Below, piece by piece: positions 47,368 to 57,900 of a DNA stretch of 64,000 nt (positions within the stretch are counted from its first letter, which is position 1; the number at the start of each line of letters is the position of its first letter). This stretch comes from Gordonia alkaliphila (GTDB taxonomy: Bacteria > Actinomycetota > Actinomycetes > Mycobacteriales > Mycobacteriaceae): NCBI RefSeq assembly GCF_023017165.1, contig NZ_JALKBW010000001.1:1364001-1428000 (forward strand), written 5' to 3'. The position numbers and the translations under genes were made by a program. Below the pieces are notes generated by a model. It was not told the DNA's origin and searched no databases. It worked only from the letters and a program-made list of their open reading frames with translations.

Positions 47368-48960
47368 TCAGGACGACGGCACCGCGCCCGAGGTCGGGGC
47401 CGTTTCGCTGGTCGACGTCGACGGCTCGCTGGTCTCCGTGGTGGGGCTTTCGGTGGTCGGGGTTTCGGTCGTCGGGGTTTCGGTGGTCGGGGTTTCGGGG
47501 GTCGACGGCGCGGCAAGGGTCTGCCACTGGGCGCGCAGCACCTCGATGGACTGGGTGCGGCCGACCGGCGTGAGCTTCCAGACACGGTTGCCGTCGGCGG
47601 CCACCGCGGCGTTCACCTGGGCCGACAACAGGTCGTCCGGACTGAACATGAGCGCGCAGTCACTGTTGGTGGGTGTCACCGCGGTGCCCTCGAACTGAGC
47701 GGGCAGCTCGCACGTCACCTCGCGGCCGTCGACCTCCCGGTAGGTGAGCGAACCGATGGCGTCGCCGCTGCCGTCGAAGACGGTGGCCGCCGGGGCGTAC
47801 GGGTCGCCGGGCCGGGGTGTCGGCGGCGTCGGTCATCGGGCGTCAGTAGGTGCGGTGTCGGGTGCGCCGGAAGTCGGGGTGTTCGGATCGACCGGAGTGT
47901 TTTCGGGGTTGTTGCCGTTGCTCTCGGCGCGTTCGGTGACAGCCGGGGCCGCCGCAGTGTCGCCGGCACCGGCGAGGCCCTGCTCCTGCGCCGCCTCGTC
48001 GGATTCGAAGGAGGGGGCCGCATTGTTCTGCAGTGCCTGGGAGCGGAAGTCCGGGAGGCCGGGCGGCGGAGTGTCCGGCAGCACGATGGTGTCGCCGACC
48101 ACCTGATCGACCAGCTGGTTCACGTTCAGATCGGTCAGCGTGAGGGTCGGCGCGACGACGGTGGTCTGCTCCGGAGTCGCCTCGACGGTGGTGTTGTTGG
48201 TGACGTACGTGTTGTTGTAGGTCACGCGGTGGATGTTGTTGACGGTGTAGTCGGGCCACGGATCGCCCGTGACGCGGTACCCGCCGATCGGTGCGGCGGC
48301 CGGCGGACGCAGGGGATTGCCGCACGCGCAGACCACGCGCGGTACGCCGGCGGCGTCGACGAAGACCGCCGTGCCGGCCTGCAGCACCGCCTGGAACGGC
48401 GACGCGCCGCCGCCGCGGTAGGCGTGATTGGTGACCCAGGTGTCGGCGGTCAGCACGACGGGGCTGAGGGAGTTCAGGTACCAGGGGATGTCGACGGTCC
48501 GAATACCCTGGACCGACGCCCAGGCGCGGGCGGCCGCGGGATCGGCGGCCAGCTGATTGCCGAGTGAGGCGGTGTCGCAGGCCGCGGTGCCGGTGGTGCC
48601 GTAGAAGCCGGGGGTGGTGCCGTTCACGAGGCGGACACCGTTGCCCGGGGCGGATTGGACCGCGGGGCGTACGGGTTGGGCCCGATTGACCAGCGTCACC
48701 GGTTGGGTGAACGGATCGGGTCCGGCGTCGTTCGCGGCACGCAGCGTGAGCCCGGGAATCAGGGATTTGCCGGTCTTGGCGAAGAACACCTGATTGGCGG
48801 CGACCGCCAGGATCATCGCCAAGACCACCACCGTCGCCGCGAGGATGATGGTGAGTCGGCGGGAACTGCGTCGTCGCTCGATAGCCAGCGCCGCGGTGGT
48901 CGGATCCATCGGGCCGTGGCCGGGCTGTGGGATACCAGGTGGGATCGGCGGGTACGTCAT
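47368..48960 (-). pseudogene. DUF6777-like membrane-anchored protein interrupted by an in-frame TGA
   Basis: The first 375 codons (48960 to 47836) encode a short cytoplasmic N-terminus, one helix (about 36-57) and a DUF6777-like extracellular domain (TWVTNHAYRGG, CACGNPL). A TGA at 47833-47835 follows TDAR. Without any frame change the codons go on (YAPAATVFDGSG, YREVDGREVTCELP, MFSPDDLL) for 154 more residues to a tail of PTTE repeats, stopping at 47368. No start codon lies before the second domain. This looks like one 529-residue protein split by a nonsense mutation, by readthrough or by a sequencing error. Confidence 0.7.
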
Positions 48961-49183
48961 GGCTGGACTCCTTGTGAGCGACGGAAGAACCGGGCTGGCC
49001 TCATCTACACATCGTGTGATGCGCGTGCTGGGTTAGCGCTTCGGCGGTATTTCCCTCATTGGAGGGACACGCGACGTCGACGAATCCGGCCACGTCGGTG
49101 CTGCACATTCGCGCGACCGCGGGTCACAATGGCTGTGGCCGAAGGGCTCGCAGCATTCCGACTCGCACGCTGAAAGGGCAGAC

Positions 49184-49699
49184 ATGAGCAGTGGACCGAA
49201 GAAGATGATCAAGCGCCTCGAGGAGCAGATCCGTCGCCTCACCGAAGAAGTCATGGCACTGCGCGATGCCCTTCCGGTGGTGGGCGGCAATCGCAATTCC
49301 GAGCCGGCCGCGGCAGCCCCCGCGGTGACTCCGAAGACGTCGGAGGCGGCCGCCGAGCCCGCCGTCGAGTCGGCTCCGAAGCCGACCGCAAAGCCCGCAG
49401 TCCAGAAGGAAGCCCCGAAGAAGGAAGCTCCCAAGAAGGAGGAAGCGGCGGCCATCAGCGCGGCACCGAAGAAGCCGGCGCTGGACAAGCCGGTCGCCAA
49501 GAAGCAGGTCACCGCGGCCAAGGCCCAGGCGGCACCGAAGACCCCCGCAGCCAAGACCCCCGCGGCCAAGACCCCCGCCGCCAAGCCCGCCGGTGCGAAG
49601 GCCAAGACCGTGGCGGAACTGCGTGCAGAGGCCAAGGCCAAGGGCATCAAGGGCTACTCGAGCATGAAGAAGGCCGAGCTGCTCGCTGCCCTCGGCTGA
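49184..49699 (+). CDS. Lys/Ala-rich protein with coiled coil and Rho-N/SAP-like C-terminus
   Basis: A 171-residue protein. The N-terminal coiled coil (KKMIKRLEEQIRRLTEEV) precedes a basic Ala/Lys/Pro-rich linker with repeats (APKKE twice, KTPAA three times). The last 30 residues (TVAELRAEAKAKGIKGYSSMKKAELLAAL) form a Rho-N/SAP-like helix-extended-loop-helix, which binds nucleic acid in other proteins. A nucleoid- or RNA-binding role is likely. GAAAGGG lies before the start. The 222 bp upstream hold only a promoter region, shared divergently with the DUF6777 gene. Confidence 0.65.
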   Translation: MSSGPKKMIKRLEEQIRRLTEEVMALRDALPVVGGNRNSEPAAAAPAVTPKTSEAAAEPAVESAPKPTAKPAVQKEAPKKEAPKKEEAAAISAAPKKPALDKPVAKKQVTAAKAQAAPKTPAAKTPAAKTPAAKPAGAKAKTVAELRAEAKAKGIKGYSSMKKAELLAALG

Positions 49700-49717
49700 T
49701 AACTACCAGCTGGGGAA

Positions 49718-50107
49718 CTACGCGCGCGGGTCGTCGGCCGGAACGATCTGCGCGCCCAGGGGCAGCAGCGAGACCGGCACCATCTTGAAGCTGGCGATGC
49801 CCAGCGGAATGCCGATGATCGTGATGCACAACGCGATCCCGGTGGCGATATGGCCGAGGGCGAGCCAGATGCCGGCGAAGATCAGCCAGATCACGTTGCC
49901 GATCGTCGACGGCGCACCGGAACTCGGATCACGCACCACGGTCCGTCCGAAAGGCCAGAGCGCGTAGTTCGCGATCCGGAAGGACGCGATGCCGAACGGA
50001 ATGGTCACGATCAGAATGCAGCAGATGATTCCCGCGGCCACGTAACCGATGGCCATCCAGAATCCGCAGAGCACCAACCAGAGAATGTTCAGGATCGTCT
50101 TCATCAC
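49718..50107 (-). CDS. YccF-family inner-membrane protein
   Basis: A 129-residue protein with two copies of the YccF unit, each a hydrophobic helix ending in IPFGIASF or IPLGIASF. The WPFGR and LPLGA turns match the family. Membrane location is clear; no function is established. The start may be either of the two adjacent ATG codons at 50105-50107 and 50102-50104. It converges with the Rho-N-like gene, 18 bp apart. Confidence 0.88.
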   Translation of the reverse strand: MMKTILNILWLVLCGFWMAIGYVAAGIICCILIVTIPFGIASFRIANYALWPFGRTVVRDPSSGAPSTIGNVIWLIFAGIWLALGHIATGIALCITIIGIPLGIASFKMVPVSLLPLGAQIVPADDPRA

Positions 50108-50164
50108 TTCATTGTGCGCCGCACCCGCGATCAGCGGGTGAAGCCTGCGCGTTAGGGTGAAGCA

Positions 50165-50416
50165 ATGGGCTCACAGGTGGCGCGGGAAGCGCTGTGGTCG
50201 ACGCTTGCCACCATTGTCTTGGTACTGCGTTTCGTCGCCACCATCGTGACCGTCTTCGTAGGAATTCTGTGGGTGGTGGCCGCGGTGCGGGATTCGCTGC
50301 TGAACGGGTGGCTCTGGTGGTTCCTCGGTGCGGCGGCCACCTGGCTGGTCACCACCTACCTCTACAGCGTTCTGCGTGTCCGCTATCCCTCCCGCAGCGA
50401 GCGCTGGGAACCCTGA
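50165..50416 (+). CDS. 83-residue two-helix membrane protein
   Basis: Two hydrophobic helices (about 10-40 and 46-70), the second followed by a basic C-terminus (RVRYPSRSERW). It diverges from the YccF gene with 57 bp between starts and converges with lemA 28 bp away. I do not recognise the family. Confidence 0.6.
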   Translation: MGSQVAREALWSTLATIVLVLRFVATIVTVFVGILWVVAAVRDSLLNGWLWWFLGAAATWLVTTYLYSVLRVRYPSRSERWEP

Positions 50417-50444
50417 CGAGTAACCGGCCGGCACCGGATCCCGA

Positions 50445-51017
50445 CTAGAACTGCACGTTCGGGGCCTGGGTGTGGCCGACGGGGGCCTGGTAGAACTCGC
50501 GGGCCTTCACGCCGGACATCGGCGCGAACAGCATCCACGGCAGCGTCTTGACGGCCTGATTCAGGCGGGAGACGGCGTCGTTGTAGTACTGCCGCGCGAA
50601 GGACAGCTTGTTCTCGGTCTCGGCGAGCTCGGTCTGCAACGCCCGGAAGTTCGGGGCGGCCTGCAGCTGCGGGTAGTTCTCGGCGACGGCGAAGAGTCGG
50701 CCCAGGGCGCCGCCCATCTGCGCTTCGGCGGCGGCCTTCTCTGCGACGCTCGACCCCTGTGCCGCGTGCTGGAGGCTGGCGCGGGCAGCGGTCACCGCTT
50801 CGAGGACGCCGGCCTCGTGCGCCGCGTAGCCCTTGACCGTGTTCACCAGGTTCGGGATCAGGTCGGCGCGACGAGTCAGCTGGACGTCGATGCCGCCCAT
50901 GGCCTCTTCGCAGGTGATGTCGGCCTTGCGCAGCTTGTTGAAGCCGACGACGCCGATCACGCCCGCGAGGACGATGAGGCCGATGACGACGGCGAGCACG
51001 ATGATCACGATGACCAT
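50445..51017 (-). CDS. lemA: LemA-family protein
   Basis: A 190-residue protein. One N-terminal membrane helix (about 3-25) precedes an antiparallel helical bundle. The family pattern is visible in QLTRRADLIPNLVNTVKGYAAHE, FSFARQYYNDAV-like LSFARQYYNDAVSRLN, and a C-terminal REFYQAP. LemA genes commonly sit downstream of DUF2207 or TPM-type genes, as here. The pair is thought to act in the envelope; the mechanism is unknown. Confidence 0.93.
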   Translation of the reverse strand: MVIVIIVLAVVIGLIVLAGVIGVVGFNKLRKADITCEEAMGGIDVQLTRRADLIPNLVNTVKGYAAHEAGVLEAVTAARASLQHAAQGSSVAEKAAAEAQMGGALGRLFAVAENYPQLQAAPNFRALQTELAETENKLSFARQYYNDAVSRLNQAVKTLPWMLFAPMSGVKAREFYQAPVGHTQAPNVQF

Positions 51018-51087
51018 GGGATTCCTCTTTCGATAGGGGAGGGACTGTCAGTATGCGTGTTGTGCGCGGGTGCCCGCCGAGGCCGAC

Positions 51088-52909
51088 TCACCACGAGCCG
51101 CCGCCGCCACCGCCGCCGCCCCCGCCGGAGAAGCCGCCGCCGAAACCGCCGCCGCCACCACCACTGCCCGACGACGACTGGGAGGCGGTGTCAGGCCGAC
51201 AACGACGACGACAGGCTCGATTCGAAGCTGTCGAAGGCGGATCCGCCCGCCCCGAAGCCGCCGACGCCGTGCCCGGCGTAGAAGCCGCCGCCGAACCACA
51301 GGGGCTCGGGCGGCTCCGCGCCGGTGCTGTAGCGGTACTTGTCGGCCCAGGCGTCCGCGCAGTCGAAGGCGATCGCGTACGGGATGTACTGGGTGTAGAG
51401 CTCTTTGCGGGCGCTGAAGTCGAGCCGCTCCTGATTGGAGCGCGTCGACAGCAGGCGTTCGAAGCCCGAGGCGCGGGACCACACCTGGCGGCCGAGTCGC
51501 GTCCGACGGGTCCCGACCCCGGAGGCCCACAGTCCCGCGCCGCCGATGGCGAACGCCGCCAGCGGCAGGGCCCAGATGGTGGCCGGGACAAAGCGGAAGA
51601 CGGCCAGGACGAAGGCGATGCACAGGGCGAAGAGCACTGCGACGCGGCCGAGGTTCTCCGAGCCGCTGTGCTTCACGGTGCCGCTGGACGAGCCCCAGAT
51701 CTTGACCGTGCTGGCCAGCGACTTCTGCGCGCCGTTCAGGGCGCGGCCGGCGGACACCGAGCCGTCGGCGTCGAATGAACTGCCGGCGGTGCCGAGCCCG
51801 AGGCTCTGCAGCAGAGCGCGGTCGGCGGCGTCGAGACGGCGGTCGACCTCGGGGGAGACCGTCGACGTCACCGTCCAGTCGCTGCCGTTGCGGTCCAGGC
51901 GCACCGCGCCGATCTCGGCGAGGTGGAAGAGCGTGGCCACGAGCGCGCGCTTGGGCATGGTCTCGTTGGCGACGAAGAACGTCTGGGCGGGGCCGAGGAC
52001 GGCCCCGGAGACCTGCGGGTCCTCCGGCGGCCCGTACATGACCGGCATCAACGGTGCCGACTCCCGGCTGCGGAGGGTCCACCAGAGGCCGAGGCCGAAG
52101 GTGACCAGCGACAGCACCAGCGCGATGATCAGGCCGGTCACCGAACGGCCGAAGACCGGATCGAAGCGGATGGACCACGGCAGCACGGTCCGGTCGGGCG
52201 CGGCGAAGGGTAGGTCGGCGCGGACCGCGACACCGGTCATCGGCGCGAGCTGCCCGGTGGTGACGACGCGGGTGGTGGCATCGGGTGCGGTGATGGTGCA
52301 CTCGACGCCGCGGTTGGTGGCGCAGGTGAAGGCGAGCGGTTCGGCGGGCAGCCGGATGGTGCTCTCGGTGCGCAGCATGGTCATCTGCCAGCCGTCGGCC
52401 ACGACGCGCCAGATCAGGCGGGAGGCGTCGTCGTTGCCCCAGCTCGAGGTGTCGTTGCGGCCCGGCGGGGAGTTGCCCGGGGCCAGCACGTTCTCCACGC
52501 GGTACTTGATCACGTAGGTGTGCGAGCCGGGAGTCACGTAGCGGTCCGGGTCGCCGATCTTCGCGACCCGGAACCGGTTGCTCTGTTCCCAGCTCAGGTC
52601 GAACGGCACCGCGGTGCCGTCAACGGTGATGGAGATGTCCGTGGGCGGATACCGCACGCCCCGGTTGGCGGCGTCGGCCACGTCCCAGAAGCGGAAGATG
52701 CCGTGTCGGCCGTACGGGAATTCCGCGGTGACCGTCTCGACGGCGTCCAGCGAGCCGTCCCGGTGGACGGTGACGTCGGCCTTGTAGTCGGTCACCACCA
52801 CCGGGTCGGCGCTCACCGAATCCGACGACGACGTGAAGCCGAAGGCGGGCACGAAGATGGCGATGAAGGTGATCACGAGCGCCGCCAACGACAAGAGCAC
52901 GCGCTTCAT
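51088..52909 (-). pseudogene. DUF2207 membrane protein with frameshift before the Gly-rich tail
   Basis: The intact frame runs from 52909 to a TGA at 51191-51193 (572 residues). It has a signal or anchor helix, an extracellular DUF2207 domain (DYKADVTVHRDGSLDAVETV), two or three further helices and a cytoplasmic domain ending FDSFESSLSSSLSA. DUF2207 proteins usually end in Ser and Gly runs plus SW. That tail (TASQSSSGSGGGGG to GGSW, TGA at 51088) is present in the next frame, starting right at the stop. A one-base insertion near 51193, in a TCG-repeat region, explains it. The protein may still work without the tail. Confidence 0.7.
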
Positions 52910-52959
52910 AGACTCGCTCCTAGGTGTTCCGCCACCGGTCGGCGAACGGGAGAGTCAGA

Positions 52960-53559
52960 CTACTTGCCGCCGAGCATGCCGCCCAGGATCGACCCGAGCG
53001 GATTGTTGCCGCCGCCCTTGCCGCCGAGGACGCTGCCCAGGATGTCGCCCAGACCGCCGCCGAGGCCGCCACTGCTCTGCGTGCCGCCGCCGAGCATCCC
53101 GCCGAGGAGATCACCCAGGCCGCCGCCGGAGGCCTGACCGCTGGTCGACGACTTGCCGCCGAACTTCGACATCACGAAGCTGAGCACGATCGGAGCCAGC
53201 AGCGGAAGCAGCTTCTGCACCAGACCCTGGTCCACACCGGCGGCGGGCACGGCACCGCTGATCCCCTGGGCGACGGTGTCGGTCTGGTCGCCGAACAGCT
53301 TGCCGACGATCTTCTCGCCGTCGGCGGTGTCGACCTGCGCGAGGTCGATCTCGCCCTGGGCGAGGTCGTTGTCGTGCTGGGCCAGCGCGCCCGCGAGGTT
53401 CGCGGTGGAGGCCTCGTCGCCGGTTTGGGCGGCCAGGCCCGCGACGAGGCTCGGCAGCGCCTGGGCCGCGGCGGCGCGGATGTCGTCGGTGCTGGCGCCG
53501 GTCTGGGCGGCCAGCTGGTCCAGGGGCAGACGGTCGAGCAGTCCGTTGAGATCAGCCAT
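52960..53559 (-). CDS. DUF937-domain protein
   Basis: A 199-residue protein. Residues 1-120 are helical with the DUF937 pattern (LAAQTGASTDDIRAAAAQALPSLVAGL, LLPLLAPIVLSFV). The tail is Gly/Leu-rich (GGLGDLLGGMLGGG repeats), also usual for the family. The start at 53559 gives MADLNGLLDRL; the longer frame upstream has no support. No membrane segment is evident. No role is known. Confidence 0.82.
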   Translation of the reverse strand: MADLNGLLDRLPLDQLAAQTGASTDDIRAAAAQALPSLVAGLAAQTGDEASTANLAGALAQHDNDLAQGEIDLAQVDTADGEKIVGKLFGDQTDTVAQGISGAVPAAGVDQGLVQKLLPLLAPIVLSFVMSKFGGKSSTSGQASGGGLGDLLGGMLGGGTQSSGGLGGGLGDILGSVLGGKGGGNNPLGSILGGMLGGK

Positions 53560-53733
53560 GGCTCGGATTCTGCCACGGCGACACGGCGATTCGGTTGCAA
53601 CCGAGAGGTTCCGTGGTGGGCGTGCTCCTAGGCAGCGGGCGGCGCGGTGCGGAGAGTGAAATCGCCGGTGGCGCAACGGGTCCCCACACCTGCAGGGCAC
53701 CGTCGGCCCACGTATCGGGGTGTCTGAGCAGGG

Positions 53734-54768
53734 TCAGCGGACGTGGCGGTCGAGGAAGTCCTTCGCCTGTCGCACGGCCTTGCGCGACTCCGGCGTGAAG
53801 TACGGGAACATCTGGAACACGTGCCCCTGACCGGGCCACTGCTGCAGCTCCGAGGTTCCGCCGGCGGCCAGGATGTTCGCGTGGATGGCGCGGGCGTCGT
53901 CGGCCATCACCTCGCGGGCGCCGTACTGGATCAGCGTGTCGGGGATCGTCATGTCCGGGGTCAGCGCCACCCGCATCCGGGTGTGTGCGCCGGAAGCTCC
54001 GCCGACGTACATGCGGAGCAGCCGCTGAGCGGCGACGGCGTCGATGTGCGGGTCGCGGACACCGGTGCGTTCCAGTGCGCAGGCCATGTCGAACGACGGG
54101 TCGTACAGCGGGGAGATCAGCAGCATGGCGGCCGGCTGCGGAATCCCGTCGCGATGGTTGGCGGCGATGAGGTCCTGCGCGAGATGGCCGCCGGCCGAAT
54201 CGCCGGCGACGATGATCTGCTCGGGAGCGAAGCCCTGATTCAGCAGCCAGCGGTAGCCGCGGATGGCGTCGTCGCCGCCGGCCGGGAAGCGATGGCGGGG
54301 TCCGAGGCGGTAGTCGAGGCTGAACGCGCCGATGCCGGTGCGCCGGGTGAGGCGTGCGACGAGGCCGCGGTGGGTGCGCGGCGAGCAGATGAGGTAGCCG
54401 CTGCCGTGCAGGTAGTACAGAATGCTGCGGCCGGAGGCCGGATTCGGGAGCGCGCCGCCGTGACGGTCGGCCTCGTGAACCCACTCGCCGCGCACGTGCC
54501 CGTCGTCGTACCGGGTCTTGATCGCGGTGGTGCGGGTGCCGCGCGGCACCGGACTGATGGCGGCGAGCGAGCTGTTCAGGGCCGGCCGCACCGTGGTCAG
54601 GGCCACCGGACCCACCAGCGGTACGCGGCTGACCACCCCCATCATCGGGCGCGCTGCGCGCCAGGCGTAGCCGTTGAGAGTGCGGGCGCGCAGCGAGCCG
54701 CGCCCGGCCAGACCGTCGGAGACCTCTGTGCTGCTCACCCTTGAGACGCTACGGCGGAAATGCCTCAT
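53734..54768 (-). CDS. alpha/beta-hydrolase, HSL-type esterase
   Basis: A 344-residue predicted esterase. The oxyanion-hole motif reads YLHGSGY (usually HGGG), the nucleophile motif is GDSAGG, the acid candidate lies in YGAREVMADD and the His in GQGHVFQMFP. An N-terminal segment of 60 residues with a hydrophobic stretch (VPLVGPVALTTV) could associate with membrane. It diverges from gltB, 200 bp between starts. The HGSG variant may shift acyl preference; the substrate is unknown. Confidence 0.85.
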   Translation of the reverse strand: MRHFRRSVSRVSSTEVSDGLAGRGSLRARTLNGYAWRAARPMMGVVSRVPLVGPVALTTVRPALNSSLAAISPVPRGTRTTAIKTRYDDGHVRGEWVHEADRHGGALPNPASGRSILYYLHGSGYLICSPRTHRGLVARLTRRTGIGAFSLDYRLGPRHRFPAGGDDAIRGYRWLLNQGFAPEQIIVAGDSAGGHLAQDLIAANHRDGIPQPAAMLLISPLYDPSFDMACALERTGVRDPHIDAVAAQRLLRMYVGGASGAHTRMRVALTPDMTIPDTLIQYGAREVMADDARAIHANILAAGGTSELQQWPGQGHVFQMFPYFTPESRKAVRQAKDFLDRHVR

Positions 54769-54843
54769 TGCGGGCAGGTTTCGGCGGGATCACCAGCCGA
54801 TTTTGCGTCCGGTCGCCGCGGCGTGGCAGACTTGACCTACTGC

Positions 54844-54860
54844 GCTCGGTTCTTCCGAGC
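54844..54860. promoter_or_regulatory. hairpin GCTCGG-N5-CCGAGC upstream of gltB
   Basis: A perfect 6-bp inverted repeat 109 bp upstream of the gltB start, in the 200-bp divergent region. It may be an operator or a leader hairpin. I see no GlnR-type GTNAC pair with confidence. Confidence 0.3.
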
Positions 54861-54968
54861 GGGCCAGCAATGAAGCTGATCTCCCCGGCGGTGCGATTCG
54901 CGCTGATTCTTCCGGGACTTCTCCAGTACGTATGAGTGCGCAGCGTGGCGTACGGAGTAGGCAGATCC

Positions 54969-57900
54969 ATGATGCACTTGCCGGGGCCCGTCGGGCTCTA
55001 CGACCCCATCAACGAACACGACGCGTGCGGCGTGGCCTTCGTCGTCGACATGCACGGCCGTCGCAGCCGGGACATCGTCGAGAAGGCGATCACCGCACTG
55101 GTCAACCTCGAACATCGCGGTGCCGCGGGCGCGGAGCCGAACACCGGTGACGGCGCCGGCATCATGCTGCAGGTGCCCGACCGGTTCCTGCGCGCCGTGG
55201 TCGATTTCGAGCTGCCGCCGGAGGGCGAGTACGCCACCGGTATCGCCTTCCTGCCGCAGGCCGCCGACGATGTGGTCGACGCCGTCGCCGGTGTCGAGAA
55301 GATCGTCGACGCCGAGGGCCTGGTGCTCCTCGGCTGGCGCGAGGTCCCGGTGGACGACGCGTCGCTGGGCGCCCTGGCGCGCGACGCCATGCCGACCTTC
55401 CGCCAGGTGTTCCTCGGCGGCGCGTCGGGCATGGACCTGGAACGACGGGCCTACGTGGTGCGCAAGCGCATCCAGTACGAGCTGGGCGAGAAGGGCGCCG
55501 GACAGGACGGTCCGGGCCGCGACACCGTCTACTTCCCGAGCCTGTCCGGGCAGACCATGGTCTACAAGGGCATGCTGACCACGCCGCAGTTGCGCGACTT
55601 CTACCTGGATCTGCAGGACGACCGGGTGGAGAGCGCGCTGGGCCTGGTGCACTCGCGCTTCTCCACCAACACGTTCCCGTCGTGGCCGCTGGCCCATCCG
55701 TTCCGTCGGGTGGCGCACAACGGCGAGATCAACACCGTCACCGGCAACGAGAACTGGATGCGGGCGCGCGAAGCGCTGATCGACGCCGACGTCTTCGGCG
55801 CCGGTGCCGCCGACAAGATCTTCCCCGTGTGCACGCCGGGCGCGTCGGACACCGCGCGCTTCGACGAGGTGCTGGAACTGCTGCACCTCGGCGGCCGCAG
55901 CCTGCCGCACGCCGTCCTGATGATGGTGCCCGAGGCCTGGGAGCGGCACGAGACCATGAAGCCCGAGCACCGGGCGTTCTACGAGTACCACTCGGCGCTG
56001 ATGGAGGCCTGGGACGGACCGGCGTCGGTCTGCTTCACCGACGGCACCGTGGTCGGCGCCGTGCTCGACCGCAACGGCCTGCGGCCCTCCCGCATCTGGG
56101 TCACCCGCGACGGCCTCGTGGTGCTCGGCTCGGAGGTCGGCGTCCTCGACATCGACCCGTCCGAGGTGGTCTCCCGGCAGCGCCTGCAGCCGGGCAAGAT
56201 GTTCCTGGTCGACACCGCGCAGGGCCGCATCGTCGGCGACGAGGAGCTCAAGGACGGCCTGGCCGGCGAGCACCCGTACCAGCAGTGGCTGGACGAGAAC
56301 CAGATCCACATGGCCGATCTGCCCGAGCGCCCGAAGGTGTTCATGAACCACGACCGCGTGGCGCACCGGCAGCAGCTGTTCGGCTACACCAATGAGGACC
56401 TCCGCATGCTGGTGGCGCCGATGGCGGCCGCCGGCGCCGAAGCCATCGGTTCGATGGGCACCGACACCCCGATCGCGGTGCTGTCGGCGCGACCGCGCAT
56501 GCTGTTCGACTACTTCCAGCAGCTGTTCGCGCAGGTGACCAACCCGCCGCTGGATGCGATCCGCGAGGAGATCGTCACGTCGATCGGGCAGCGGCTCGGC
56601 GGTGAGCGCGACCTGCTCCACCCGGGCCCGGAGTCGGCCCGGCAGATCGTGCTGAGCCAGCCGATCCTGGACAACGAAGAACTGTCCCGACTGGTCGACA
56701 TCGACGGCACCGCAACGGGTTTCCCGTCGGCGCACATCCACGGCCTGTACCCGGTGGCCGAGGGCGGCGCGGGTCTGCGTCGCGCCCTCGACGATGTGCG
56801 GGCGCAGGTGTCGGCGGCCATCGCCGACGGCGCACAGATCATCGTGCTGTCCGACCGCGAGTCCAACGAGAAGCTCGCCCCGATCCCGTCGCTGCTGCTG
56901 ACCGCGGCGGTGCACCACCACCTGGTGCGCGAGCGCACGCGGACGCGGGCCGGCATCGTCGTCGAAAGCGGGGATGCCCGCGAGGTGCACCACATGGCGC
57001 TGCTGATCGCCTTCGGCGCCGTCGCCATCAACCCGTACATGGCCTTCGAGTCGATCGACGACCTGGTCGACACCGGCGTGCTGGCGATCGATTACCCGAC
57101 CGCCTGCGCCAACTACATCAAGGCTGCGGGCAAGGGCGTGCTCAAGGTGATGAGCAAGATGGGCATCTCCACCGTGCCGTCGTACAACGGGGCCCAGCTG
57201 TTCCAGGCCATCGGCCTGAGCCAGGGCCTGGTCGACGAGTTCTTCACCGGCCTGCGCAGCCAGCTCGACGGCATCGGGCTCGACGAGGTGGCCGGCGAGG
57301 TGGCCGCGCGCCACGATCTCGCCTTCACCGAGCGGGCCTCCGAGCGGGCGCACCGCGAGCTCGAGGTGGGCGGCGAGTACCAGTGGCGTCGGGAGGGGGA
57401 GTACCACCTGTTCAACCCCGACACCGTGTTCAAGCTGCAGCACTCCACCCGCACCGGGCAGTACAGCGTGTTCAAGGAGTACACCAAGATGGTCGACGAT
57501 CAGTCGACCCGCCTGGGCACGCTGCGCGGCCTGTTCGACTTCAACTTCGGCGACCGGGACCCCATCCCGATCGACAAGGTGGAGCCGGCCAGCGAGATCG
57601 TCAAGCGGTTCTCCACCGGTGCGATGAGCTACGGCTCGATCTCCGCCGAAGCCCACGAGACGCTGGCCATCGCGATGAATCGCCTTGGCGCACGGTCGAA
57701 TTCGGGTGAGGGCGGGGAGGACCCGCGCCGCTTCATCCGGGACGAGAACGGCGACTCGCGGCGCAGTGCCATCAAGCAGGTGGCGTCGGGTCGGTTCGGC
57801 GTGACCAGCCACTACCTGACCAACTGCACCGACATCCAGATCAAGATGGCGCAGGGTGCCAAGCCCGGCGAGGGCGGTCAGCTGCCCCCGCACAAGGTGT

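Noticed and set aside
47833-47835. Selenocysteine insertion at the TGA
   Set aside because: No selenocysteine-type hairpin is evident right behind it, and the flanking Pro/Thr/Asp linker is not a place where selenocysteine would act.
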